Source: Diprion similis
Lineage: Eukaryota; Arthropoda; Insecta; Hymenoptera; Diprionidae
DNA length: 64,000 nt
Reading direction: 5' to 3'
Assembly: GCF_021155765.1 (NCBI RefSeq)
Contig: NC_060110.1
Location: forward strand, 9,485,501 to 9,549,500
Part shown: positions 50,500 through 63,400 of the stretch, piece after piece
Position numbering within the stretch: position 1 is the first letter of the stretch
How the letters are laid out: each line of letters starts with the position of its first letter
Made by a program: the position numbers and the translations under genes
The notes under the pieces: model-generated
What the model was told of the DNA's origin: nothing
Database searches by the model: none
What the model saw: the letters and a program-made list of their open reading frames with translations, nothing else

Positions 50500-52835
50500 A
50501 CCAACAAATGGACTCGCGTCCGGTTGTCCGCATCGAAGGAGGGTCGAGGTTACCCATAAAATGTATTAATTTCCGGGCGTGTCTAAGCGGCGAGGTGCAG
50601 CGATCGTTGTCGAGCGCCACGGGAGTGCCAGGTGTGTCCGACGTTTCAGCCCCAAAGCTGAAACTCACCCTCGGCGAAGAGACTCGATTCGCAAAAGGTG
50701 GCATTTCCAATACCCACCGACGGCTTCGAGGACTATGAATTTTGAATTTGTCGCAAAATTATCATCGAATAATATATGCTATTTGCCAAAACGTAAATCC
50801 GAGGGCCTCCTCGAGCCGTGCATGCAACACCGCGTCGAAAATGAGGAAGTAGGTATAAGCTGATCGAGGACCGGATGCAGGGGGTGATCGCCAAGGTGGA
50901 GGCCTCGGTCGTCCTCGATGAGGTGAATGGTGCACGTACACGGCTAAAAGTCTTTTGCCACCATGTATCGCCGTGTCGATCCCGGAGCCGTGCACCGTGC
51001 GTGTGTGTTCTCGCGGGTTTCGCTCGTGGGGATCGGAGTGTGTGCATTGCGAGAGACAGAGAGAGGAAGAGGGAGACGGGATCGCGATGGAAAGAGAGAC
51101 CACGAGGGACGAAGAGAGAGATAGAGGGAGAGAAAGAGAGAGAGAGAGAGAGAGAGCGAGAAAGAGGGCGGGAGGGAGGTCCGCGGCAAGATGGCGACGG
51201 GAAAGTAAGCTGCCCGCTAGTGACTGAGTGACCCACACACAGAGTCACCGTCACATACCGTTCTCTACAATCGGTAAGCACGGTAGGATAAGTCTAAATC
51301 ACCGGCAGTGTTAAAGTGCGCTTGCTCAGTGGTGCTGTTCGGGACCTCGTGACCACTGCTGAGCCCGCGGTCCCGTTGAAATTGGTCCCCGTGGTTAAAG
51401 AGATTCGAAAAATCCCGGGGAACCGAGAAGCAGACAAGACGATACGAGAGAGGAGATAAAAGCTGATCTTGAGAGGAGCCGAACCGTCTCACGCAGCGTT
51501 TATCGTATAGTTTCATTCAGGTATATAGTTCGTGCCTGACCGATGCTCGAAGTGTGAAACACTTGCAGTCCACGTAAACACCGGGTGGTTCTCGGGTAAC
51601 GAGCGAAACCAACAGCCGTGACTCCCCGATGTGTGTTCAACCGATTTATGGGAATTCACTCTCTCGCAGCGAGATGACGATGAACTCGGTTCTTCTTATC
51701 CTTCGTCGCTGACGTTACGCCGGTCCGCAGTCGCATGATCCTCGAAACCGCGTCGCAGCCGACACCTTTACAGGTCCAATTTAGAAAGCCTAAGCACACT
51801 GCGAACTGGCCACCGCTGCAGGGACCTCGCGGATCATCCGTGCCTCCCTCTCATCCGACGTATACCTACCTGCATTCATTCCCCCCCGCGATACTTCCAG
51901 TATAACTTCGACGCTGATACCGTGCGGTGCTAATTTCAGAATGTCAAATATTTGCCCGGTTGACGTATATAACATTGGTTTTCTTAGCTGAGACGGTCGG
52001 GCAACAGGAGTTATCCTGTTATAGTAAACGAAGTCAAAGATAAAAACAAAAAAGAGAAGATACACAGAAACACACGCGCGAAGTTGTTCGGTTACTAATC
52101 GTGTCTGGATCCGAACGAGTGCTCGTACCGCGAGGCTCCCCCGATCGATGTGCGAATTCCAGGACGCCGCGTATAATCCAGCCACTTTCTAAACTTCGAA
52201 TTTAACTCGTCAGCGTGGAACAGCAGTGCTCCGAAACAAGGCCTCAAAGATGGGTTGACAATCGTTTCACACCTCTACGCGCCCTTGAATCGAGACATTC
52301 CATCTGCAGGAACAAGTACGACGTATCCCACCGTCACCTGCACCGCACAACTTGACGACGAAGGCTAATTAGCACAGGTTGTGCTGTATTTTTAATCCGA
52401 GATTAGCGAGATGAAACACCTTTAGCACGTACAAACGTGATACGGATGGTGTACGTATACAGCTCGACGCCTTTGTCGCACCGATTTTCCGTTTAACTTC
52501 TTTTTTTTCCAACGATTTTTCTTCTCTTGTCCGCACATTTTCTCGCAACGCCTCGCTAAGCCGACTACGCGTCGTCGGACAAACAAGCCTCCTTCCCCGC
52601 TTCAGTGTTGATGTATTCGTGCCTACCGTGCATGCTCGTATTTGTGTAATATACGTATATACATTCGTGCATAATATACGGCTGTTTAATTCGGTGAACC
52701 GGTTGATCAAATACGACGCTGTGTAACCGATCGCTTATTTGCGCGCTGTGATTCGGTAAGAGGAGGAAGGAAAGGTTTCTAAGGAAGGACTGACCGAACC
52801 TTCGAAGGGCAACCGCAACTTTACATATTGGAAAA
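50500..52835 (+). promoter_or_regulatory. Probable promoter and 5' UTR of the gene starting at 52,836
   Basis: This stretch is richer in GC and CpG than its surroundings, has a GA-rich block (about 51,050-51,175) and contains aagatggcg at 51,188-51,196, the core of the YY1-type initiator element. Good donor-like sites follow (aaa|gtaagc at 51,205 and tcg|gtaagc at 51,274), and an acceptor-like site (actcgtcag) ends near 52,211. A spliced 5' UTR is therefore plausible. The exact transcription start and exon pattern are inferred. Confidence 0.4.
51135..51156. repeat. GA dinucleotide repeat
   Basis: The pure GA core of a longer purine-rich block. In insects such blocks often bind GAGA factors in promoters. 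On the minus strand the block creates spurious Ser/Leu-rich frames. Confidence 0.9.
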
Positions 52836-52938
52836 ATGCTCAACTGTACGGACCTCGAGTGCATCCTGCACCATCATCACTACTACGCACATTTACACCA
52901 GCTTCAGCCTCATCTGCCTCCGGAATACGATCAAGACG
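52836..52938 (+). CDS. Probable first coding exon of an unidentified gene (partial)
   Basis: An ATG with a fair context (gaaaaATGc) opens 34 codons starting MLNCTDLECILHHHHYY and continuing with LHQLQPHLPPEYDQD, up to a strong splice donor (gacg|gtgagt at 52,939). The exon ends in phase 1. The His/Tyr/Gln-rich composition is common in the variable N-termini of insect transcription factors and signalling proteins, and the upstream CpG-rich, GA-rich DNA looks like a developmental-gene promoter. No partner exon was recognised downstream to 64,000, so the first intron would exceed 11 kb. I cannot name the gene. Confidence 0.45.
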
Positions 52939-55900
52939 GTGAGTCCACTTTTCATCATCTATATTTACGAATCAAGTTTGTTCATTTTTTATTTCCCATT
53001 CCTGTTCTCTTGGAAAATAATTCGAGGAATCGCCGCGCGTGGCAGTGGCATGTTCGTTCCTTGACGAGTTGTCTCGGAGACGTGACCGGGATTTTCTAGT
53101 TACTCTGTATTATAATGTGGAGATAATACGGAACACTGTTTGGATTTTACACTTTGATGTATGTATCGATTTCCAATACGTACGAGCGTTAATTGACTGC
53201 GGCAATGAATTTCCTGGTCGAAAATTAATGCTCTGAGCCAGATAAAGCGGGATTGAGAACAGCAATGGCATCTTGGCAACGACTCGCGTGTAATTGGCAA
53301 TTCAATAGAAGGACAAGTAATGCAATTAAACAATTGCGAACCACTGTGCGTTATGCTAAATTACTTACATCACTATGTATTCGGGTTATTATCCTCCTTT
53401 TGAACGATGCGGATGAACCTGAATATCATGGATTCGAATCTGTTATTCGTTTGGCTTTTGAACCGAACGTTGGCCGAGAAGCCTCTCATAGTTGCTGCTT
53501 GTATAATTGGCCATGCACGTTTCATTTCAGAAGAGAAATTCGCGATACGTTATAACTATGTATATATATATACATAGTCAAGCTCAATTTCACGAGAGCT
53601 TGAGGTATGCCAGTCTCACGCTGCTGACAAACTTGCTTTTCGCATAATTAAAGTGAAGAAAATAGCAAATCTAAAAAACCGACTTTGTGCACAGAACTGG
53701 AGTTGTCTCTTCCTATTTGCAACCTGTAATCATACGCCTACTTTCCCACTCGTTCTACGTTATTAAAATAATTTCACCCATCGCGACATGTGGAACTCGT
53801 AAACCGGGTGTTAATTTAATTTGCGAAAACGTTATGCAATATGGATGAGAAGGTGCCCTATTCGGTCTCCACATGATAGATTAAAGCCACACAATTCAGG
53901 AATTTCTATCTGCATCGCCGATCACGTCACGAGAATTAATTTTATGCGGTTGAAGTCAATTGCTTGTTGTTGCAATAATTATATGTATATCAACGACGGC
54001 CTCTGGTGGTCCTATGATCACTTGTGTAGGTTCACTGTACAAATACAATCGTGACGAACGAGGCACGAAGGTTGATATCATTTTAGACACCTTATTCTTA
54101 TTACTATACTTCACGCATCGTGCAACGGAGTATTCCACTGTGGCCAAGCGAGGAGTTACATGTATCATCTTGAAAGTTGAAAATCGCATTCACCAAGAAT
54201 TCGCGGGTATGTGTCAAACGCAAATACACACACTTTGGCAGTTTCTAAGTGCAATACTACATTTCATCCGCATACCTACCTTGTTGTAGTTATAATTGCG
54301 TAACTGGTGTCAATACATTTTCTTACTGCGCGCCCAGAGCAGCCTTGGATGAATAAAAATTGTCATTACGACATTCGACACGTGGAAAATATACCTAATT
54401 ACAATATCAGTAATCAAGGCGCTGGATCTGTATCAGATTGCTGCCTTTTTCAGCTTACTTGCATTAATTTCAGTATTGTCAGAGTAGTCGATGTGATCGG
54501 TGCGTGGCTATGTTCAGTCACAGAGCTCTTACACTTACGTTTTTAGTAAACCACAGAACTCGTTGAAATCATTTATGCGGGATTAAATAGCCGCTGCGTT
54601 CATGAGTAATGACTTAATAAGCTTTTGTTTCTTATTCAGCGAGGTATGCGGTAACTAAATAGAGAATAATCCTTGCTCGAACATCTGCGGTGCTTGATGA
54701 CTGTAATAATCCACATAATTGCGATGTGATCACCCCGACTCACGAAACTGTAAAAATATCGAGAGGTTCCACGAGTATCCATTTATCCACACATATTGCG
54801 CAAATTTTTACAGTAACATTTTGCAGTTCAACTTGGAATACTTCTGAACCTCGCAGATCATTTTTGCTCTTCCATGCGAGGAGAAGTGATCAAATAATTT
54901 GACAGAATTGTCGAACTTAAAAAAGACCTTGCGAAGATTCGAGCTCAACGTCATTTGGAAGCGGTGAATTAATTCACTGTGTTCAGAAATCGCGACAATG
55001 ACATGAAGTGTTGGTATCGTATAGATCGAAAGTCGTCCCGTATGACCTTTAAGGAGTTTGAAATCGACGTTCTTCACTCACTTTTACAATTCGTTTTTCT
55101 CAGTAACCAGATATAATATAGTTTCACTTGCGTTTCACTAATCAACTCGTTAATACTTTTCCAACGATATCGTCTGTACAGCTGTAAAATACATCGATCT
55201 TCCGTCCATTCGTATTTTTGCCATTCGGTACCTTCGAGTTGTAGAAATCAACCATATTCTAATAATCACGGATGTGAGACCAACCGGACAGTCACTTCAA
55301 CTGCACGTGTGTTCTGGTGTTCATCACGAGCCGAGTAAACAGCGATCCTCGACAGTTTTCGTCGGAACACACACTTTCTCTGTGCGAAGTATCATCTGAT
55401 CAAGTAGAAACAGTAGTCAATCGAATTATCGGCCAAGGACCTTACGACCACTGCAGAACGATTGTAGAAAAAACGGGCCCCAATCCATCGGTTCGAACCA
55501 TAAAGATGTCGGGTCTCCATGAACGATTATACGTATCTAATATTGTGTTGGACTCAACGCAACTATACGTTCGATGTCATTGGCTCGACGAATATAATAT
55601 TCCCGATACATTGTGCGAATAAATTGTTCCTCCGACCGCGTCCTCGGTTTTGCAAATCGCGTTGTACGCTTCGGGTCAGACCCGCGGTCACAGCTTCCTT
55701 GGTAAGTAAAACCAGCACGTGTTATTATTTTCATGTAAGTTTCGGTTGCATCCAGCCGCATGTATTAGCCTCTCGCCTTGGAGCCGAATATCCTCCAAGG
55801 CCAATGCTACCTGATCACTGGACATCGGCTTTCGATTCGGCTTATTCCATCGATCACGTACCGCGATATCAGGCTTGTGACACCTGCCGCCGCCCACGTG

Positions 55901-58900
55901 GCATTCTTACATAGCAGTTGCATGCAATCTAAAACCTTCTCCGAGTATAAGTCAGATTTTCCATCCATGATTGTCATTCGACACGCTGCCTCGAGTCATC
56001 CCGGGTGTTTATTTTCCCGCCTTCCATTACCTGCAATAACTATCATTCACTCACGTGTCTTTCGCCAAACGTGCATTTCGCAATGGACCACGTGCCAATT
56101 ATCAGCTCAACGTATCCACGATGTCGTGTATATATTTAGGCGTAATTCTTCGAGACTAGTCTCGCGGATTACACGCAATCGTATGGTAATCCGGGCTGAT
56201 AGGCTTCGGTCGTTCACGCCTGAGGCAGCGGTTTGGCGTAAGATTGGGTTATTCGCCGGGTGAGCGCAGTGCTCTCTGGTCTCGGTCGCTTTTCAGAATT
56301 CTCTATGATTTCACTCAAAACAACCTTCCACAAGGCCTTGCGACCGCCGCTCGGCAGCTGTACACACATGCACGCACGCACATTTGCAGACGCTCACGGT
56401 TACATCTATATTGCAAATTGACCTATTTCCTTACGCCCATAATAATATCTGTCCGCAGGTTTATTAGATTGCCGATTACTCGAGTTGGACGGTGTGGGCA
56501 CGTGTAATATCTGCCTACGTACTCGCGGTTTAAAATTATTATTTCTTCATTTCTCGAAAAATTCGCGAAACCGACTTAATTTACTTACAAATATGCGTAT
56601 TCTTACGTGTAAAGTGTTGGGAATTCCGTAAGTGTCACCTGCACCGAATTTAAATACTTGCCACTTGTCGCGTTGGTATTTGGAAACAAGTTTTGGGATT
56701 CAAACGTCTCCGTGTAGCTGAGGTGAGCTGCTTGATTTACCAATTTAATTCAATCTGTACTTTACACGTCGAAGAACAAAAATTTTTTCGGTCCGATGGT
56801 ATTAATGCCTTGCATCGACTCCTGAGACACTCGATTATCAGCCCATTAATGAACACACTTCAGAGTTTTGCACTATATCTTGCTGTACTGAATTTCGCTG
56901 CTAATTATACCAGAGAACCGCAATTTGCATCCACAAACAACGGTTTCTTTACTTTTAGATAAACATCTCGCTACTACTTTAAGCGGGAGTTTTGTAATCA
57001 ACCTCCATATTTCAACAGGTTTCCAATTAAGCGTACGTTGACGTATTAGCACGTTTAAAAGCGTTATTTTAAGTTCTGATTCACTTGCTGAACCAATTTC
57101 ATAAATTTGCTGAACGGCAAAAGTCTTCAAGTGTACCAACCTCGTTTCTAACGGGATGTAAATACCTGCCGTAACCTGGTATGGTGAAATCGCTGGCCCG
57201 AAGCTCTGTACTTTACCATAAGGTGGACGGGAACCCTTACGGCGAAAGCCAAAAATTTAATGGGCGTTAATTGTCTCAGAGCAACCGAACAGTTGGCAAC
57301 TTATACAATAGCGGCGGGCAAAGTTCTGTTGGTTATTCTGACCCAATGATAAATATCACGTCCCAAGAACTTAAACCCTCCGGCACTGTCGCGCAGCAGA
57401 CAGCAAATCTGCTCTGCTCTCGTCTACAGGCCCACCGCAGACGATGTTGCAACGTCATTTTATTAACGGGCGGATTTTCTGCACCGAACCTTGAATCTCG
57501 GTGTCTTTTTGTCAATAGAATGGACCCTATTATACATACGGTGGATTTATGTCCCGCATATAGATCTCTGTCGATCTACGTATAAGAAACTGATAATTAC
57601 GTCTATAGTTGGTGTCCAACTCACACTATGAATAGCTATCGAAAGCAGGGAAATGTCAAAGATCATTTCGCACAATTTTAATCGCCGATAATACGATCTG
57701 TTATCGATCACACATCGACACTTGCCACTCATAGCTGTATACCGACCAAGTCGTTATTTAATCATATAATTCAATAAACTGTCCGTGAAAAGGCGAGCAA
57801 ACTTTTGCCGGATATGTAAATGGGTCGGAATTGGGCGGGTCAAGTCTTTGCAGGAAGAGATTTATGATCTGCTATCACAGTTTCGATCCCACCGCCGAGG
57901 ACGCAGGATCGTTTTAAAACTTTGAGCTGTATTCCGTCACCCACTTCCGATAACTTGCATTCTGATTCCGTTTTTAAATTCCTTCCAACAGTCGAATCGG
58001 TTTATATATAATCCTGGGATTGCCGCTCTTCATGGTTTGCGAAATTCCATGAGTCAGTTCAACGGTTTACAATTTTTTATAATTATTACTAGGGTATAGC
58101 TAAGTGTATTGGGCTATGCAAATCAAACAGATAATAATCACACGCTAATCGGTTAAAGAATTTCCGTTCCTGTTTTTATCAACTTTTCGGAACGAAGTGA
58201 AAGTTTTACGGTCGATTAATTTCTTGGCTTATTAGTATTTGGAAGAATAATCGAAGGTTAGGCAAATTTTTGTATTACTGCAGTTGAAACTCGTTACGCA
58301 ATTGGTCAAAATTCGGTAACCTCTTTTCATCAAAGTTCACTTGTTTTTAGTCTGAGCAATCGTGTAATTCCGATCCTTCACCATGTGAACCAAACTACAA
58401 TTATATATTACCAGTAGAATCTTTCAAGTCTAGTAGCACATACTTGAACGCTTATGGCTGATAAAGCTATTCCAGTGCAATATCATATATAGTAACGATT
58501 ATTAGAAAAATGTTACGGTTTTGAGTTCTGCAGCGTCGAACATTACCAGAGTAATTTACCCACTTGTGCACAAACTGAAGCGTCAGTGAAAACACGTGTT
58601 TTCCAAATTTTTATAAGGTTGTCGAGAATGCTGATCAGGTGGTGTTCGGTAATTACAACCGAAAGGATATCTTCATACAGTACGATAGTCTAATAAGTGG
58701 GGTTTCAATAATAATTAATAGTCATTTTACTTAGAAATCTATTAGTTCAAAAGGTCACTGCCAATATTGCGGTTTGGTTTTTTATACGGGAAACAATTAT
58801 CTCATGGGTTTTACCTCAATCCTATATCAACAAATGTGAATTCTTGTAGCATCTAAAAACGCAATGACTTGAAAGGCAGCGTCTTCTCGTCACTGAGGCA

Positions 58901-59849
58901 TCAGATGCAAGTATACAAAAATATAATTTATAGGAAAGAAGTACATATACTGTATACATCTATCCCTACCTCTATAAAATATACGGCTTTTTCTGGATCT
59001 AGCTATATATTCATAATATATTGAGAACAGTCGGAGCGAATCAGTAAGCCTACATCGTTCGAGGTGACAGTTCGATTTCAAAAGTGTATAATCAAAATCC
59101 TGTGAAGTGCCATAAAAGTAAATCCTGATCAGGTAACGAATTGAGATGTAAAATACGCCGAATCTTGAAACAATAATCATAGAAATTCACGTAATTTAAT
59201 AATAAACAACACACACTCTGGACATACAATCGAACTCCCTTCAAAGTATATCTGTAGGTATATCTTCTCCGAAAGGGTCAACGATTTACTATACATTTCA
59301 ACGATACTATCTGAGATGCTCATTTATTCGTTTTTCGTGTTCTTTATGATAATTGTACTTGAATTTTATGTTTATTGCTTACTGTTTACTGTATCTTCGG
59401 AATAATACGAGACTATCAGGTTTAGTTTGATGGCCTGTGCCGAGTAGGGAGAGTAATTTCATGTTCTATTGATAATCATGTGTATACCTCGCCGATCCTC
59501 AGACTAAATGAATAATTGTTTTAACATTATTTATAATTGTTTTATACGTCGTTATTTAATAATTTAATTGTTTCTTTTTTTATTCCACGGTTAGATCAAA
59601 CGTTACAAACTGAGGCCTTGACATAGATAACCACGAACTGCTGGATGTGAATGGAATTTAGAATTATCCTAGAAACATTTACCGTGCGGTCACAGCGCGT
59701 GCTATTGACGTATCAAGTATCCACCAAACGATCCCTTTGTGCTAGTGTAGTTTTAGTGTCGTATTCCTATTCAAAATCGGTTGAAAATTGCGATATTTAT
59801 ACGAATAGTAGCTGCTTTGCTTTTTACCAATTTCATACCCTGCGCATTT
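52939..59849. other. Non-coding stretch, possibly intron 1 of the gene starting at 52,836
   Basis: No further exon was recognised. Open frames of 100-161 codons at 53.2-57.6 kb lack domains and overlap one another on both strands. A 24-base perfect palindrome lies at 53,556-53,579. Confidence 0.4.
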
Positions 59850-60480
59850 AGATTTGAGGGGGGGGGGGGGGGGGGGGTAGAGGCTTGAGGGCAAAAAAAG
59901 GCGAATTTGGAGGTTTTTTTTTTTAGAGATGACAGTTGATGCAAGTTTATTTACGTGATTGGTACAGGATAAAATAACATCTGAAGAATATTGTGTTAAA
60001 GTTTCGTTGAAAAATATTAAGAACCAAGCTAATGGCAGCAAATCTTCGCAGGCGCCTCGAAAAAAGTTGTTTTGCGGTACACCGCAGCATAACTCATCAC
60101 TGGATTATCTGAAATCGAAAAAACAAAGTTTTTCATTCTAGGTTGCAGCAAGATAAACAATAATTGAAAAAAAAAAGAAATAACTTGGCGTCGCTACCTC
60201 AGAAATCGTGTATAAAAATAGTGGACCTTTCGGAACGATCAGTGCAGTAGATTTTGAGTTTCAGATTGCGCTGGATTTGAAAACTTCGTTTCGACAAAAA
60301 CGCGTTTGAAGTTTTTTATAGCAAAATATCACAAATTAAACGTTACTAAGATAGTAATTTTTCTCTATATATACTCACACAGAATCGTCAATCTCAGATC
60401 CATAAAGTGAAAAGCTTTCATCTAAAATGTCCAAAGCATCTTTTGACCTCCAACATCTTTCCCCCTCCCCCTCTTAAAGC
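59850..60480. mobile_element. Possible foldback element F, related to element A
   Basis: The left end is G-rich (20 G at 59,858-59,877) followed by ggcttgagggcaaaa. The right end, read on the minus strand from about 60,480, is G-rich followed by gttggaggtcaaaagatgc. Only the outer 60-70 bases of the arms align by eye. The right end resembles the right end of element A (gtttggatggtctaaaatcatgc). It has no coding capacity. Boundaries are approximate. Confidence 0.4.
59858..59877. repeat. Poly-G tract (20 G)
   Basis: An uninterrupted run of guanines; its length may be affected by sequencing. Confidence 0.95.
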
Positions 60481-63400
60481 TCATTTTGCATCGCTCAAAG
60501 TGAAAGACTTCAAACACCTCTACCAGTTTCCATTTATGTATACGTCATCCAATTCATAATTGATCAATTATTGGATTAGTCGCTCAGCCCTAATTCACAG
60601 CGTATGGAATAGTGAAAATTTGTGAAAACTGAATTGAAAACAATAACAACTGCATGATAGGAGCATTATACTGGCCTAATTAAAGCACTTTATGCAGGCG
60701 GTTGTTACAATGGTGTGTTATCGGTGTCTACAGGTACCTCGTAATTCCATCGATGATATCGACCGTGATTTCTTACGTACAGCAACGTATTTCACGCACT
60801 TTATTCAATAGTACGTATTAAATTCCATTATTAACTTGCTGAGTGCAGAATTCCAGCACTTTTTCGCTTCTCACCGGCGGCTTTTGTTCGATGATTGAGA
60901 AAAAAATGAATGGCACGAATAGAACAAGAGATGGGAAAAAAAACGCCTTCACTCGAGATCCGAGGTGGATGGTTTGATCAGACCGTAAATTGCTTTTCGT
61001 CTGCTTTTTGCACTCCGAAAAAATTGTTCGGGCAGCTATGGCTACGACTGCCTTTTCCCTGTTCGACTTCACTGCCCGATGTTGTTTCTTCTTGAGGTGT
61101 ACCATAGATTTCACAGGATGACTCGTAGATCGATTGTTAGACTCATCAACAATTTGTTGTTCTCATTCATCTTCTACTCACATGTACTTCCTTGCAATTA
61201 TATCTCTGCCGTATACACTTTCTCAAGGTGAATAACTTATCAGATGAACGAACAAAAGAAAAACATTAAAACTCGCTTTGTTGTTCGGCCGAGCATCATA
61301 GCGAGCTGGTAAAATTATGGGAATTCGAAGTAATTTCGGGGTATCAAATTACGAGAAAAATATTGCTCACATTATTGCAATGCGAGGTATGAACATCTGG
61401 ACTGTTTTTTTTTTTTTTTTTTTTTTTTTCTTTTATTCCAACCACACACGACTCGCGTCGGCTTTTGCGAAGACAACGCATTTGTCATGACAATTAATTG
61501 GGCTTATGATCGGCTATAAATAATGTTTGCACGTTTTCTGCAGGTGCACGGTCATTAATACAGTATATATAGAATCATCGTCCTTTATTAATTATTTATT
61601 GATGTATGAATTTCAGTTGTTATATACCGCGATCGATGCTCGTAGAATTGATAATTCTTCCGTTAAAGATTTTTGCAGTGGCGAGAGTTCCCGATTGTTC
61701 CATGAATCTTTTCGAAAAAATGCGCCCACGAGTTGATGATTGCAAAGGATAAGAATTTTTCTGCATATAGCTATGAATAATCGAATCGTAAACCCAAAGA
61801 CTGGAGCTTTTACCAATTAAGGGAATTTATTTGAATATTTAACGATAAAGAAGAAGCAAAAACCAGAAATCTTGAAGGATAATTTTCGTGGATAAAATAT
61901 TGTCAATCGTTATAAAACACTGCAACTTGTTTTTGGGTTACACAGTATTCTTGTCTTGGCTGTTCTTTGACAAGACTATACTTCGGTACATCCTTAAAGT
62001 CATATCTCCCGGCGGATTCTTCTCTCATCGCATGTAGGAATGCTGAAAATGTGCAAATATTTGTTACCATAGTGCGTACTGTCCATACACATATATTTAT
62101 TTTGCGAATACAAGCATTTGCGCATCGCTTCGTACACGCGTGGCATGAGAGTTCAGTGTCGTCTGGCCATCGATAGCTGTGTCTACGGGTTCCGATAACA
62201 GCAGCCGCGTGCTACGAACAGACACAAGTTAGCATATGCGGTGATGCGTGACACGGCACGTGTTTCAGAGAAATCTTGATTCATCATAAGGCTGTGGCTT
62301 ACGATCAGTCGATGCTTTATTTTAAAGATGCCAAAGGTAACCGCGATCGTAGCTCGATTGCATAACGCTAATGATACATGGACCGTATGCCTAAACGAGA
62401 GAGCTAACCGCGTCGTAAAACTATAATCATCATCTGTCTACTGACAGACGGAATAAAACTCGCCGGGTGTACCGACGAGATATAATTTCATTCAAAAACA
62501 AAGATTGATACCACATGAATTAGATAGGTTACACATGTATTGGTTAAGTGAATTCAACTGAATTGACCCTGGAGAACTATGTTCGACCCTGTGTGAAGCT
62601 GTTTAATCAAACTCGCGCCCCACACGCCACACACCATGCACAGTTATACTTCAAATGGCAATAAACGTCACTTCCTTCCACAATTTTATTAACACACCTA
62701 CCACTTTGGCAGAACCGTCTCTTGCCAAGAATATTATCCAATCACGTGCCTCGTCTACTTCGAGAGTTGGAAACTGTTGCTAGTCATCATCTGTAGAATT
62801 TGTCGAGTGGATTCGCACAATTTTTGTCTCTTCACTTCCGGTTAAACTCTGCAGGCTGCAAACCTTGACTCTCCCGTTTATTTGCCGGCATATTTTGAAT
62901 CGTTTCGTTCATGGTAACCACCAAACGACTTTCTCGTGTCATTTACGAGCACCTATAGCGTATTAGTTTTTCCCGGTTACTTTGCTATGTAAATTACAGG
63001 TACTCGTAGGCTGAACGAGAAAAGATTAGAATGACTCACGTCAAACCGCGACGAGAGATTTTCTTACGCAATCGCGGGGGCACGTGTTAATGTTGTTGAT
63101 CTTGGTACCAAATGAGATCAGCCTGCAAGCCTAATGATGCAGCTATGCAGCGCGAGGTTCCTTCTGCCCTGCATTGAATTGACTGACACTTATAGAATTT
63201 ATTTGGTCTGCTAGTCGTTGTACGAGAGAGGAAAACTAAATCGATCCGTGTAACGACGTAATATATTTCCGTACAGGGAAAGCTGAGAATTTAACAGGCT
63301 CCATAGTCATGAGTAATCTAGAATTCTTCTGCACTGCCTAACTGTGAGTAAAGCTATTGTCGCGTCTCCGCTGCAGGTGGAGACTTTCTAAACTATGATG

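Noticed and set aside
50733..51281. 182-codon minus-strand open frame rich in Ser and Leu
   Set aside because: Produced by the GA/TC-rich block; a low-complexity artefact.
55778..56263. 161-codon + strand open frame
   Set aside because: It starts at a non-ATG codon, has no recognisable motif, and competing frames occur on the same DNA.
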